From Xenophilus sp. Marseille-Q4582 (GTDB lineage Bacteria; Pseudomonadota; Gammaproteobacteria; Burkholderiales; Burkholderiaceae_C), in contig NZ_CAKAKO010000002.1 of the NCBI RefSeq assembly GCF_916700565.1, positions 930,001 through 994,000 of the forward strand: DNA of 64,000 bases, in the 5' to 3' direction. The stretch's first letter is position 1. Every line of letters starts with the position of its first letter. Shown one piece after another: positions 52,221 through 64,000 of this stretch. Made by a program: the position numbers and the translations under genes. The notes under the pieces are model-generated. The model was not told the origin of the DNA, did not search any database, and worked only from the letters and a program-made list of their open reading frames with translations.

Positions 52221-53333
52221 ATGAGCAAGTCCCTGCGCCTGTCCGAGAAATGGTTCCGTCGCGGCCTGTGGGGGGTGGCCTTCGTCTTCGCGGGCTTCCT
52301 GATCGGCCTGGGCGGTACGCTGGTGGGCGACCTGCCGCGCGTCGAGCGGCCGCTGGAACTGTCGCAGTTCATGCCGGCCGGCGAAGGCGAGCGCCTGCGT
52401 GACCAGATCGAGCAGGCCGACGCCGACCTGGACCGGGCGCGGCGCGAGATCGACCAGGCCCGGCTGGCCCTGGACGCCGCCGAGCAGAGCAGCCGCAATG
52501 CGCGCGAGACTTTTTCCAACTGGCTGTCCACGCGCCGCGCGACCCAGCTGCCGGCGCAGGACACCGAACTGATCCAGCGCACGCAGGCCCTGGACGCGCT
52601 CAAGGCGGCCGAAGCGCAGGCGCAGGAAAAGCTCACGGCGCTGCGCCGCCAGCGCCTGGACCGCAGCCAGGCGCGGGAGAAGGCGGTCGAGCAGCTGCAG
52701 GCACTGGAGGCCGTGGCGGCCGAGTCGCTGCAGGCCGAGCAGCGGCGCGTGGAACTGCGCGTGTTCCTCTACCGCCTGGCGCTCACGCTGCCGCTGCTGG
52801 CGCTGGCCGGCTGGCTGTTCGCGAAGAAGCGCCAAAGCCCCTGGTGGCCCTTCGTGTGGGGTTTCATCTTCTTCGCGTTGTTCGCCTTCTTCGTCGAGCT
52901 GGTGCCCTACCTGCCCAGCTATGGCGGCTACGTGCGCTACCTGGTGGGCCTGCTCATCACGGCGCTGGTGGGGCGCTACGCGATCGTGGGCCTGCAGCGC
53001 TACCTGGCGCGGCAGAAAGAGGCCGAGGCCCACTCCGCCGAGCAGCGGCGCGAGGCGCTGGGCTACGACACGGCACTGGCGCGCCTGGCCAAGGGCGTGT
53101 GTCCGGGCTGCGAAAGGCCGGTGGACCTGAAGGCGGCAGCGGCCGGCCAGGCCACGGGCGGCGCGCTCAACTTCTGCCCGCACTGCGGCATCGGCCTGTT
53201 CGACCATTGCGGCCGCTGCCATGCGCGCAAGAGCGCGTTTTCGCGCTTCTGCCCGGACTGCGGAAGCCCCGCACAGGCTGGCCCCGCCGACGCGCCCCCG
53301 GCAGCCCGCGGGCCGATGGCGCCGGCGAGGTAG
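52221..53333 (+). CDS. Coiled-coil membrane protein with C-terminal zinc ribbon
   Basis: This 370-residue protein has one N-terminal membrane helix (GLWGVAFVFAGFLIGLGGTLVG), a periplasmic coiled coil (about residues 50-170, RLRDQIEQADADLDRARREI, LIQRTQALDALKAAEAQAQE), three further helices (about 180-260) and a cytoplasmic tail with zinc-ribbon-like pairs: CPGCERP, CPHCGIGLFDHCGRCHARK and CPDCGSP. I know similar uncharacterised proteins in Burkholderiales. The function is unknown. It lies 32 bp after the MFS-acyltransferase gene and may be co-transcribed. Confidence 0.8.
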   Translation: MSKSLRLSEKWFRRGLWGVAFVFAGFLIGLGGTLVGDLPRVERPLELSQFMPAGEGERLRDQIEQADADLDRARREIDQARLALDAAEQSSRNARETFSNWLSTRRATQLPAQDTELIQRTQALDALKAAEAQAQEKLTALRRQRLDRSQAREKAVEQLQALEAVAAESLQAEQRRVELRVFLYRLALTLPLLALAGWLFAKKRQSPWWPFVWGFIFFALFAFFVELVPYLPSYGGYVRYLVGLLITALVGRYAIVGLQRYLARQKEAEAHSAEQRREALGYDTALARLAKGVCPGCERPVDLKAAAAGQATGGALNFCPHCGIGLFDHCGRCHARKSAFSRFCPDCGSPAQAGPADAPPAARGPMAPAR

Positions 53334-53529
53334 GCCGGAAGTTCTCTTTGGGTGCGCGCCGGCGTCCACACGTGCAGTCCGAGCGGGCTTTCCGCACGAT
53401 CGAGGCCACTGTCTGATGCGGGACGCCACCGTGAAGTGTTAGAACAGCGGCCTGCGCGCATCCGCGCGCAGTCAGTGACCGGCACCCGTGCGGCGCCGGT
53501 CTCGGAACACGAACGACGAGGACCGATCC

Positions 53530-53919
53530 ATGAGCTTTTTCGGCAAGATTTTTTCCAAGATTTTTCCGTCGGCCAATGCCGCCGAAGTGGTAGCCGCGCC
53601 GCCGGCTGCAGCCCCGGCCGCGGCCAACGCGCCCGCCGTGCCGGCTCCGCCGCCGGCCATCCCGCTCGGTGAAGTCGCTCCCATCCTCGACGCCATGCCC
53701 GGTGCTGCGTCGCTGAACTGGCGCACCTCCATCGTCGACCTGCTCAAGCTCCTGGGCCTGGACAGCAGCCTGGCCGCGCGCAAGGAACTGGCCAGCGAGC
53801 TGATCTACACCGGCAATGCCGAACCCGGCTCGGCCGAATGGAACATCTGGCTGCACAAGCAGGTGATGAGCCGCATCGCGGCCAACGGCGGCACGCTGCC
53901 GCCCGAACTGCGCGACTGA
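53530..53919 (+). CDS. DUF3597-domain protein
   Basis: This 129-residue protein starts MSFFGKIFSKIFPSANA, has an Ala/Pro-rich linker (about residues 20-48), and a small helical DUF3597 domain (LDAMPGAASLNWRTSIVDLLKLLGLDSSLAARKELASEL, TGNAEPGSAEWNIWLHKQVMSRIAANGG), a fold resembling LysM-adjacent modules. Its role is not known. It stands alone, with about 196 bp of non-coding DNA before it. Confidence 0.88.
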   Translation: MSFFGKIFSKIFPSANAAEVVAAPPAAAPAAANAPAVPAPPPAIPLGEVAPILDAMPGAASLNWRTSIVDLLKLLGLDSSLAARKELASELIYTGNAEPGSAEWNIWLHKQVMSRIAANGGTLPPELRD

Positions 53920-54089
53920 GCCCGCCGCTCCTGCGGATGCGCGAACGGTCGCGCATCACTCCTTCGGCGCCTGCCCTGCTTCCTGCACGGCAGGCGCCTT
54001 GCCTTTCGGCCAGGGCCTATGGCTTCAGGCGACTGGGCAGGCCGGGGCCGCGGCCCTACGCTTCGGGCCTTTTCGAACCGGAGCCCGTG

Positions 54090-54461
54090 ATGGCTGCCCT
54101 TTCCCGTTCCGTGATTTCCCGGCTGCTGCTGGTGTCGGCCTGCGCCTGGTCGCTGGCGGTGCCCGCCCAAGGCATGACGCAGATGAAGCTCTTCAAGATC
54201 GTTTCGCCGCGCGACGACATCGTGGTCGGTGTGGATGCCGCGCAACTGGGGGCGGGGGACACCCCCGAGGTGCAGCGCCTGGCCACGCTGCTGGCCGACA
54301 AGGGCCAGCTGACGCTGTGGCAGTACGCCTCCCAGAAGGACGCGAGCGGCGCGCTGGTGCAGGCGCCGCTGCGCCAGGTGGCGGTGTTCAAGAACGAGTT
54401 GCTGCGCATCGAGCCCTACGCCTCGCCGCTGCCGGTGAAGGCGCCGGGCGCGACGCGCTGA
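54090..54461 (+). CDS. Small exported protein, function unknown
   Basis: This 123-residue product has a signal peptide (residues 1-27, ISRLLLVSACAWSLAVPAQG) and a mature part of about 96 residues with no recognised domain (MKLFKIVSPRDDIVVGVDAAQLGAG, LLADKGQLTLWQYASQKDASGALVQAPLRQVAVF). Codon use and the signal sequence support it as a real gene. It is convergent with tgt, 33 bp apart. Confidence 0.75.
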   Translation: MAALSRSVISRLLLVSACAWSLAVPAQGMTQMKLFKIVSPRDDIVVGVDAAQLGAGDTPEVQRLATLLADKGQLTLWQYASQKDASGALVQAPLRQVAVFKNELLRIEPYASPLPVKAPGATR

Positions 54462-54494
54462 GCCCGGCGCCGGCCCGCGCCGCTCGATCGCCGG

Positions 54495-56755
<2,261 letters not shown>

Positions 56756-56849
56756 GCGCTTGAGGGCCGGACGGACCCGTTCCAAGTGAAGACCGATCGC
56801 CCGCCGCCTTGCAAGGCGAGGGCGCGCGGCCAAAGGGCAGAATTCTCCC

Positions 56850-59018
56850 ATGCCCGCCCGCCAGAAAGCCGAGAAACCCGCCGACACGTCGAAGCCGAAG
56901 GCAGCGGGCACCGCGGGCGCGTCCGCTGCTTCCGGCGCGCCCGGCAGCGGTGAAAGCGCCACGCAGCGTGCCCTGAGGAAACTGGGCCTGGTGCGCGACA
57001 TCGATTTCGCGCTCTATTTGCCGATGCGCTACGAGGACGAGACGCGCCTGCAGCAACTGGCCCACGCACGCGATGGCGAGACGGTGCAGGTCGAAGGCGT
57101 GATCGTCGACCAGGAAGTGGTGTACCGCGCACGCCGCCAGCTGCTGGCCACGCTGGACGATGGCACGGACACGGTGCAGCTGCGCTTCTTCAACTTCTAT
57201 CCCTCGCAGCAGAAGCAGCTGGCGCCGGGCGCCCGCGTGCGCGTGCGCGGCGAGGTGCGCGGCGGCTTCGTCGGAAGAACCATGATGCAGCCCGTGGTCA
57301 AGGCCGCCGGCACGCCGCTGCCGCTGGCGCTGACGCCCGTGTACTCCACCATCGCCGGCCTGGCGCAGCCCGTGCTGCGGCGTGCCGTGCAGGCCGGGCT
57401 GGCGCGCGCCTCGCTGGACGAACTGCTGCCCGACGCGCTGCGCCCGCACGGCGCCTGGGGCCTGCGCGAGGCGCTGCGCTTTCTGCACCATCCGGCGCCG
57501 GACGTGGCGATGGCCGCGCTGGAAGACCGCAGCCATCCGGCCTGGCAGCGCGTGAAGGCCGACGAGCTGCTGGCGCAGCAGCTGTCCCAGCTGCAGGCAC
57601 GCCGGGCGCGCGAGGCGCAGCGCGCGCCCGTGCTGCGCGCGGATGCGGCCGCGCCCGAGTCGCTGCACGCGCGGCTGCTGGCTGCGCTGCCGTTCTCGCC
57701 CACGGGTGCGCAGGCGCGGGCCGATGCCGAGATCGCGGCCGACCTGGCGCGCGTGCGGCCCATGCACCGGCTGCTGCAGGGCGATGTGGGCTCGGGCAAG
57801 ACGCTGGTGGCGGCGCTGGCCGCGGCGCGCTGCATCGATGCGGGCTTCCAGTGCGCGCTGATGGCGCCCACCGAGATCCTCGCCAGCCAGCATTTCGGCA
57901 AGCTGGTGGGCTGGCTGGATCCGCTGCTGGCCGCGCAGGGGCGGCGCGTGGCCTGGCTCACGGGCAGCCAGAAGAAGAAGGAGCGCGACGCGATGACGGC
58001 CGCCGTGGAAAGCGGCGAGGCGGCGCTGGTCATCGGCACGCATGCCGTGATCTCGGAGAAGGTGCGCTTCGCGCGGCTGGCGCTGGCCATCGTGGACGAG
58101 CAGCACCGCTTCGGCGTGGCCCAGCGCCTGGCCCTGCGCGGGAAAGCCGCTGAAGCGGCCCCGGGCGGCGCCCAGCCGCTGGAGCCGCACCTGTTGATGA
58201 TGAGCGCCACCCCCATCCCGCGCACGCTGGCCATGGGCTACTACGCCGACCTGGACGTGTCCACGCTCGACGAACTGCCGCCGGGCCGCACGCCCATCGT
58301 GACCAAGCTGGTGGCCGAGCACCGGCGCGACGAGGTGATCGACCGCATCCAGGGCCAGCTGGCACAGGGGCGGCAGGTGTACTGGGTGTGCCCGCTGATC
58401 GAGGAAAGCGAGGCGGTGGACCTGCGCAATGCGACGGCCACGCGCGACGAGCTGGCCGAGGCGCTGGGCGAGGCCGTGCGGGTCGGCCTGCTGCATTCGC
58501 GCATGCCGACGGCCGAGAAGCAGGCGGTGATGGCCGACTTCAGCGCCGGCACGCTGCAGGTGCTGGTCAGCACGACGGTGATCGAAGTGGGCGTGGACGT
58601 GCCCAATGCCTCGCTGATGGTGATCGAGCATGCCGAGCGCTTCGGGCTGTCGCAGCTGCACCAGCTGCGCGGGCGCGTGGGCCGCGGCGCGGCGGCCTCG
58701 GCCTGCGTGCTGCTCTACGCGACCGGTGACAGCGGACGGGTGGGCGAGGCCGCGCGCGCGCGGCTCAGGGCCATGGTGGAGACGGCCGACGGTTTCGAGA
58801 TCGCCCGGCGCGACCTGGAAATCCGCGGGCCGGGCGAGTTCCTGGGGGCGCGCCAGTCGGGCGCGCCGCTGCTGCGCTTTGCCGACCTGAGCAGCGATGC
58901 GCACCTCCTGGCGTGGGCGCGCGACGTGGCGCCGCAACTGCTGGACCGCTACCCCGAAGCCGCGCAGCGCCAGGTGGACCGCTGGCTCGGCACGCGTGCC
59001 GAATACCTGAAGGCCTGA
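56850..59018 (+). CDS. recG: ATP-dependent DNA helicase RecG
   Basis: RecG reverses stalled forks and branch-migrates Holliday junctions. This 722-residue protein has an Ala-rich N-terminal extension of about 30 residues, an OB-fold wedge domain ([37 protein letters not shown]), Walker [19 protein letters not shown] box [54 protein letters not shown] and [10 protein letters not shown]. coli RecG has 693 residues; the extension accounts for the difference. It is followed by a convergent LysE gene. Confidence 0.97.
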   Translation: MPARQKAEKPADTSKPKAAGTAGASAASGAPGSGESATQRALRKLGLVRDIDFALYLPMRYEDETRLQQLAHARDGETVQVEGVIVDQEVVYRARRQLLATLDDGTDTVQLRFFNFYPSQQKQLAPGARVRVRGEVRGGFVGRTMMQPVVKAAGTPLPLALTPVYSTIAGLAQPVLRRAVQAGLARASLDELLPDALRPHGAWGLREALRFLHHPAPDVAMAALEDRSHPAWQRVKADELLAQQLSQLQARRAREAQRAPVLRADAAAPESLHARLLAALPFSPTGAQARADAEIAADLARVRPMHRLLQGDVGSGKTLVAALAAARCIDAGFQCALMAPTEILASQHFGKLVGWLDPLLAAQGRRVAWLTGSQKKKERDAMTAAVESGEAALVIGTHAVISEKVRFARLALAIVDEQHRFGVAQRLALRGKAAEAAPGGAQPLEPHLLMMSATPIPRTLAMGYYADLDVSTLDELPPGRTPIVTKLVAEHRRDEVIDRIQGQLAQGRQVYWVCPLIEESEAVDLRNATATRDELAEALGEAVRVGLLHSRMPTAEKQAVMADFSAGTLQVLVSTTVIEVGVDVPNASLMVIEHAERFGLSQLHQLRGRVGRGAAASACVLLYATGDSGRVGEAARARLRAMVETADGFEIARRDLEIRGPGEFLGARQSGAPLLRFADLSSDAHLLAWARDVAPQLLDRYPEAAQRQVDRWLGTRAEYLKA

Positions 59019-59038
59019 GCCAAGGAGCGGCGCGCGGC

Positions 59039-59677
59039 TCAGGCCCCCGGCCGCCGCGTGGCGGCCAGCAGCAGGCCGAAGCCGATCATCATCCCGCCGC
59101 TGGCGCGATTGAACCAGCGCATGGCCGGACCGCCGCGCGCCAGCCGGCGCACGCGCGCGCCGAGCAGCGCGTACAGCGCGATCGCCACCAGCTCGAGCGC
59201 CAGGAAGCTCAGGCCCAGCAGCAGGTAGCTCAGCGCATAGGCGTCGGGGGCCACGAACTGCGGGAAGAAGGCCGTGAAGATCAGGATCGCCTTGGGGTTG
59301 CCGATGGCCACGCCGAATTCCTGGCGGGCCAGGGCGCGCAGATCGGGCGTCTGCGGGGCCTCCGGGGCGTCCGGCGCCGCGACCAGCGGCGGCGCGGGCG
59401 CGCGCAGCAGCTTGATGCCCAGCCAGACCAGGTAGGCCGCGCCCAGCCACTTGACGGTGTTGAAAGCCAGGGCCGAAGTCGCCAGCAGCGCGCCCATGCC
59501 GACGCCGGCCACGGCGATCATGAGCGCGAAAGCCAGCAGCCGCCCGAGCGCCGCCCGCACGGCCGGGCCCACGCCCCAGCGCGCGCCGTTGCCGACCGAC
59601 AGCAGGTTGTTGGGCCCGAAGGCCATGTTGAGCGCAAAGCAGGCGGGCAGGAAGAGCAGGTAGCTGGACACATCCAT
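59039..59677 (-). CDS. LysE/RhtB-family amino-acid exporter
   Basis: This 212-residue inner-membrane protein has about six hydrophobic segments and the family N-terminus LFLPACFALNMAFGPNNLLSVGNGARWG, then LAFALMIAVAGVGMGALLA, VKWLGAAYLVWLGIKLLRAP, and the typical FGVAIGNPKAILIFTAFFPQF. Such proteins export amino acids such as lysine, threonine or homoserine lactones. The substrate is unknown. It is convergent with recG (20 bp) and divergent from oxyR. Confidence 0.92.
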   Translation of the reverse strand: MDVSSYLLFLPACFALNMAFGPNNLLSVGNGARWGVGPAVRAALGRLLAFALMIAVAGVGMGALLATSALAFNTVKWLGAAYLVWLGIKLLRAPAPPLVAAPDAPEAPQTPDLRALARQEFGVAIGNPKAILIFTAFFPQFVAPDAYALSYLLLGLSFLALELVAIALYALLGARVRRLARGGPAMRWFNRASGGMMIGFGLLLAATRRPGA

Positions 59678-59827
59678 GACGGTTCTCCGCGGCGGGGAAG
59701 GGGATTCTCGCCCGTGCCGGCCGCCCGCCGGCCGCGCGCCTGCCGCCCGGCATCGCGCGATTGCCAGCCAGGGCGGTGCGGTCAAAGGTGCGCGCGGCCG
59801 TGCGCCGGCCCATAATTGATGAAAGCT

Positions 59828-60817
59828 ATGACCCTGACCGAACTCAAATACATCGTCGCCGTCGCGCGCGAGCGTCATTTCGGCAAGGCGGCCGAGGCGT
59901 GCTACGTCTCGCAGCCCACTCTTTCGGTGGCCATCAAGAAGCTCGAGGACGAACTGGAAGTCAAGCTCTTCGAGCGCAGCGCGGGCGAAGTCACGGTCAC
60001 GCCGCTGGGCGAGCAGATCGTGCAGCAGGCGCAGACGGTGCTCGACCAGGCCGCGAGCATCAAGGAGATCGCCAAGCGCGGCAAGGACCCGCTGGCCGGC
60101 CCGCTGAACCTGGGCGTGATCTACACCATCGGCCCCTACCTGCTGCCCGACCTGGTGCGCCAGAACATCGCGCGCACGCCGCAGATGCCGCTGATGCTGC
60201 ACGAGAACTTCACCGTGCGGCTGCTGGAGATGCTGCGCGCGGGCGAGATCGACTGCGCCATCATGGCCGAGCCCTTCCCGGACACCGGCCTCGCGATGGC
60301 GGCGCTGTACGACGAGCCTTTCCTGGCCGCCGTGCCGGCCAGCCATCCGCTGGCCGCACGCGAATGGCTGAGCACCCAGGAGCTCAAGAACGAGACCATG
60401 CTGCTGCTGGGCACGGGCCATTGCTTCCGCGACCACGTGCTGGAGGTGTGCCCGGAGTTCGCGCGCTTTTCCAGCAGCGCCGAGGGCATCCGCAAGAGCT
60501 TCGAGGGCTCCTCGCTGGAGACCATCAAGCACATGGTGGCCGCCGGCATGGGCGTGACGCTGGTGCCGCGCCTGTCGGTGCCGGCCGAGGCGCTGGCCCC
60601 GCGCGAGGGCCGGAACGGGCGCGCCAAGGCTTCGCCCGCGCCCGCGCTGGAGCCCATCGTGCGCTACTTGCCCATCCGCGACACGCAGGACGGCCAGCCG
60701 CCCACGCGCCGCGTGGTGCTGGCCTGGCGCCGCAGCTTCACGCGCTACGAGGCCATCGCCGCGCTGCGCAACGCCATCTATGCCTGCGAACTGCCCGGCG
60801 TGGCGCGGCTGTCATGA
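59828..60817 (+). CDS. oxyR: Hydrogen-peroxide-sensing LysR regulator OxyR
   Basis: OxyR turns on peroxide defence genes when two cysteines form a disulfide. This 329-residue protein has the LysR winged helix (MTLTELKYIVAVARERHFGKAAEACYVSQPTLSVAIKKLE) and, in its regulatory domain, GHCFRDHVLEVCPEF with Cys199 and Cys208, exactly the positions of the sensing pair in E. coli OxyR. That numbering supports ATG 59828 over 59819. A 19-residue stretch near residue 260 (PREGRNGRAKASPAPALEP) is longer than in E. coli. It is followed by dps, a known OxyR target in other bacteria, with 160 bp between. Confidence 0.96.
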   Translation: MTLTELKYIVAVARERHFGKAAEACYVSQPTLSVAIKKLEDELEVKLFERSAGEVTVTPLGEQIVQQAQTVLDQAASIKEIAKRGKDPLAGPLNLGVIYTIGPYLLPDLVRQNIARTPQMPLMLHENFTVRLLEMLRAGEIDCAIMAEPFPDTGLAMAALYDEPFLAAVPASHPLAAREWLSTQELKNETMLLLGTGHCFRDHVLEVCPEFARFSSSAEGIRKSFEGSSLETIKHMVAAGMGVTLVPRLSVPAEALAPREGRNGRAKASPAPALEPIVRYLPIRDTQDGQPPTRRVVLAWRRSFTRYEAIAALRNAIYACELPGVARLS

Positions 60818-60977
60818 AGCCATGAAACGCGGCATGCCACCCTTGCGCTTCGCGGCCTTGCCCTACGCGGGAGGCATTGCCAGGCTGCATGGCCGCGATA
60901 GAGTTCATGGGCTTGAGCCGGCGCCCTGGCGCCACCAGCTCATCGCTTCAATGTTTTGTTCTCTCAAGAGGTAACCC

Positions 60978-61547
60978 ATGGCCAAGACGATCAAGGACAT
61001 CAAGAAGAGCAGCAAGGGCACCGTGCCCGCCAAGGGCGGCGAACTGGTGGCCCCCGAATCCGGACGCGCCGCCCCCTTGATCAACATCGGCATCGACCGC
61101 GCGGACCGCGAAGCCATCGCGGAGGGGCTGTCGCGCGTGCTGGCCGACACCTACACGCTGTACCTGACCACGCACAACTTCCACTGGAACGTGACGGGGC
61201 CGCACTTCAACTCGCTGCATGCCATGTTCATGGAGCAGTACACCGAGCTGTGGAACGCCACCGACGTGATCGCCGAGCGCATCCGCGCCCTGGGCCACTA
61301 CGCGCCCGGCTCGTATGCCGAGTTCAGCAAGATCGCCACCGTGCCCGACGTGCCGCTGACCCCGCCGAAGGCGATGGAGATGGTGCGCATCCTGGTCAAG
61401 GGCCACGAAACGGTGTCGCGCATCGCGCGCGAGTTCATCCCCGTGGCCGAAGAGGCCAGCGACGCCCCCACGGCCGACATGCTGACCGCGCGCTGCACCG
61501 TGCACGACCAGACGGCCTGGATGCTGCGCTCGCTGCTCGAGGAGTGA
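60978..61547 (+). CDS. dps: DNA-protecting ferritin-like protein Dps
   Basis: Dps is a dodecameric mini-ferritin that oxidises and stores iron with peroxide and coats DNA. The 189-residue protein has a Lys-rich N-terminal tail ([20 protein letters not shown]) suited to DNA binding, the ferroxidase site His and Asp ([36 protein letters not shown]), a later [17 protein letters not shown] segment, and the helix ending [10 protein letters not shown] start ATG follows an AAGAGG ribosome binding site. Expected control by OxyR, whose gene is adjacent, is inference. The 160-bp gap before it should contain the promoter; no operator was matched. Confidence 0.95.
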   Translation: MAKTIKDIKKSSKGTVPAKGGELVAPESGRAAPLINIGIDRADREAIAEGLSRVLADTYTLYLTTHNFHWNVTGPHFNSLHAMFMEQYTELWNATDVIAERIRALGHYAPGSYAEFSKIATVPDVPLTPPKAMEMVRILVKGHETVSRIAREFIPVAEEASDAPTADMLTARCTVHDQTAWMLRSLLEE

Positions 61548-61554
61548 TGCGCGC

Positions 61555-62463
61555 TTGACCGCCGGAGCCCTGCCGCAGCCCTCCATGCCGCCCGCCGCGC
61601 CCACGCCGCGCGGGCGGCTTTCGCTGTACCTGAACCTGATCCGCTGGGACCGGCCGGCAGGCTGGCTGCTGCTGCTGTGGCCCACGCTGGCCGCGCTGTG
61701 GCTGGCCGCGGGCGGCTTTCCGGGCTGGCACCTGCTGGCCGTGTTCACGCTGGGCACCATCCTCATGCGCAGCGCGGGCTGCTGCGTCAACGACGTGGCG
61801 GACCGCGACTTCGACCGCCACGTCAAGCGCACGGCCCAGCGGCCCGTGACCAGCGGCGCCGTGTCGCCGCGCGAGGCGCTCGCGCTGGGCGCGGTGCTGG
61901 CGCTGGCTGCCTTCGGTCTGGTGCTGACCACCAACCGCCCGACCGTGCTGTGGTCCTTCGCGGCGCTGGCGGTGACGCTGGTCTACCCTTTCGCCAAGCG
62001 CTGGGTGTCCGTCCCGCAGGCGGTGCTGGGCATCGCTTTCAGCTTCGGCATCCCGATGGCCTATTCGGCCGTGCAGGGCGCGGTGCCGGCCGCGGCCTGG
62101 CTGCTGCTGGCCGGCAATCTGTTCTGGGTGCTGGCCTACGACACCGAGTACGCGATGGTCGACCGCGACGACGACCTGAAGATCGGCATGAAGACCTCGG
62201 CCATCACCTTCGGCCGGGCCGATGTGCCCATTGTCATGCTCTGCTACGCGCTCTTTCTCGCCGTCTGGGCCTGGGTGGGCCTGCGTGCCGGGCTGGGCGC
62301 GGTCTACCTGCTGGGGCTGGCGGCGGCCGCGGCGCAGGCGTTGTGGCACTGGCAGATGATCCGCACGCGCACGCGCGAAGGGTGTTTTCGCGCCTTCCGG
62401 CTCAACCACTGGCTGGGCTTCGCGGTCTTTGCCGGCGTGGTGGCCGACTGCGCGCTGCGCTGA
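61555..62463 (+). CDS. ubiA: 4-hydroxybenzoate polyprenyltransferase
   Basis: UbiA attaches the polyprenyl tail to 4-hydroxybenzoate in ubiquinone synthesis at the inner membrane. This protein (302 residues from TTG 61555, 292 from ATG 61585) has two Asp-rich motifs, [19 protein letters not shown] and [20 protein letters not shown], plus about eight membrane helices and [21 protein letters not shown] at the start. The TTG is preferred because AGGAG lies 10 bases before it; the conserved domain fits either. The gene starts 8 bp after dps, so it may be partly read from the dps promoter. Confidence 0.96.
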   Translation: MTAGALPQPSMPPAAPTPRGRLSLYLNLIRWDRPAGWLLLLWPTLAALWLAAGGFPGWHLLAVFTLGTILMRSAGCCVNDVADRDFDRHVKRTAQRPVTSGAVSPREALALGAVLALAAFGLVLTTNRPTVLWSFAALAVTLVYPFAKRWVSVPQAVLGIAFSFGIPMAYSAVQGAVPAAAWLLLAGNLFWVLAYDTEYAMVDRDDDLKIGMKTSAITFGRADVPIVMLCYALFLAVWAWVGLRAGLGAVYLLGLAAAAAQALWHWQMIRTRTREGCFRAFRLNHWLGFAVFAGVVADCALR

Positions 62464-62497
62464 CTTCGGGCGGGGCCTTCTCGCCGCGGAGCGCGGA

Positions 62498-63343
<846 letters not shown>

Positions 63344-63501
63344 GAGGGGAGATCGCTCGGATTGATGCGGGGGCGCAACAGCGCGGCCGCCATTGTGCCG
63401 CCAGAAGCCCCGCGGCCGGGCGGCACGGCGCGTCTTCCCGGAGGGCCGGTCGCCGCTTTCCCCGGCGCTGGCCCTGCACGCGAGTGCGCCGCAATGAGGG
63501 T

Positions 63502-63530
63502 TTGACAGCGCGGGGCGCGCATGCCACAAT
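63502..63530 (+). promoter_or_regulatory. rplN: Predicted sigma-70 promoter of the rplN operon
   Basis: A perfect -35 hexamer TTGACA (63502-63507) is followed after 17 bp by CACAAT (63525-63530), matching four of six -10 positions. Transcripts would begin about 150 bp before rplN, giving a long structured leader. Confidence 0.6.
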
Positions 63531-63540
63531 CGCGGGCTTC

Positions 63541-63687
63541 GCTTTACTAAAGCGGAATTCCGCCCAGACGAATGGCGCTTTGCCTGCTGGTAATCAGTAC
63601 AGGCAATCCGTCCAGACGACGGGCCCAAGACTGATCGGCACGGCTCCTTCCAAGGGTTGTGGCGGTACAAGTTGGGAACTACAAGCA
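63541..63687 (+). promoter_or_regulatory. Structured leader before rplN
   Basis: The untranslated leader contains a GCTTT-ACT-AAAGC hairpin at its start (63541-63553) and a TGCCTG / CAGGCA stem at 63581-63605 with a 13-base loop. Ribosomal protein operons often control themselves through such leaders; which protein would bind here is not known, and no fold was computed. No clear Shine-Dalgarno stronger than AACTACAAG was seen right before the ATG. Confidence 0.4.
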
Positions 63688-64000
63688 ATGATCCAGACTG
63701 AATCCCGGCTCGAAGTGGCCGACAACACAGGCGCGAAGTCCGTCCTGTGCATCAAGGTGCTCGGTGGCTCCAAGCGTCGCTATGCCAGCGTCGGTGACGT
63801 CATCAAGGTGAGCGTCAAGGAAGCGGCGCCGCGTGGTCGCGTCAAGAAGGGCGAGATCTACAACGCCGTCGTCGTGCGCACCGCCAAGGGCATCCGCCGT
63901 GGCGACGGTTCGCTCGTCAAGTTCGACGGCAACGCCGCCGTGCTGCTCAACGCCAAGCTGGAGCCGATCGGCACCCGCATCTTCGGACCCGTGACGCGTG
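63688..64000 (+). CDS. rplN: 50S ribosomal protein L14 (C-terminus outside window)
   Basis: The first 104 of about 122 residues are visible. [46 protein letters not shown] is a near-universal L14 N-terminus, followed by [21 protein letters not shown] and [20 protein letters not shown]14 binds 23S rRNA at the subunit interface. In related bacteria rplN leads an rplN-rplX-rplE run; here the next genes lie beyond the window. Confidence 0.98.
   Translation, partial: MIQTESRLEVADNTGAKSVLCIKVLGGSKRRYASVGDVIKVSVKEAAPRGRVKKGEIYNAVVVRTAKGIRRGDGSLVKFDGNAAVLLNAKLEPIGTRIFGPVTR

Overview
The base composition (very GC rich), codon use and gene content point to a betaproteobacterium of the order Burkholderiales, most likely family Comamonadaceae (Acidovorax/Variovorax/Delftia relatives). 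The signs are a phaM granule protein gene, a recG-oxyR-dps-ubiA-proC chromosomal run, Bug-type substrate-binding proteins, a YXWGXW (BcpO-like) protein and a short GC-rich dispersed repeat of the kind common in that family. No tRNA, rRNA, CRISPR array, prophage or replication origin was seen.

Layout. 1-3000 is a pile-up of insertion sequences: an IS5-superfamily element cut by the window start, a 45-bp tail of a lost IS110 copy, a fragment of a second IS5-type transposase, and a complete 1318-bp IS3-family element with perfect 27-bp ends. 3000-10810 holds minus-strand housekeeping and redox genes (priA, hemE, a redoxin, a DsbD/ScsB-type transmembrane reductase, an AlaX-type editing hydrolase). 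11050-15060 carries small genes interrupted by a complete 846-bp IS5-family (IS427-type) element, which landed in the leader of a creatininase-family gene, and by an IS110 element lying against a thioesterase gene. 15200-17220 has a YXWGXW protein and a Tat-type SGNH hydrolase.

17275-28920 looks like a fatty-acid or acyl-CoA catabolic region. A single-chain biotin-dependent carboxylase (BC-BCCP-CT in one polypeptide) and an acyl-CoA synthetase lie on the minus strand. Divergent from them are a TetR regulator, two orphan periplasmic binding proteins (Bug and LivK types) and a self-sufficient P450-reductase fusion of the CYP102/BM3 class. 28950-34335 holds two VOC proteins, a YwqK-like repeat protein, a TraB/GumN protein, PhaM and a FIST sensor protein.

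34712-45973 is the most striking block. It starts with a 1976-residue trimeric autotransporter adhesin that has three long head/neck modules and a 29-triplet collagen-like stalk. Next is its predicted periplasmic anchor partner, a TpgA-like lipoprotein (BamE-like plus OmpA_C-like domains). Then comes a three-gene signalling operon: an OmpR-type regulator, a secreted LysM-FecR protein and a CHASE2 histidine kinase. Together these could form an adhesin plus envelope-sensing locus; the link between the two halves is inferred from adjacency only.

45980-64000 returns to mostly ordinary chromosomal genes: flavin reductase, LysR, GST, an XRE-type regulator, a ceramidase-like membrane protein, an MFS-acyltransferase fusion, a zinc-ribbon coiled-coil membrane protein, DUF3597, queA-tgt, recG, a LysE exporter, oxyR-dps, ubiA, proC, and the start of a ribosomal protein operon (rplN) that runs off the right edge. 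Tgt carries a 19-residue insertion inside its zinc site.
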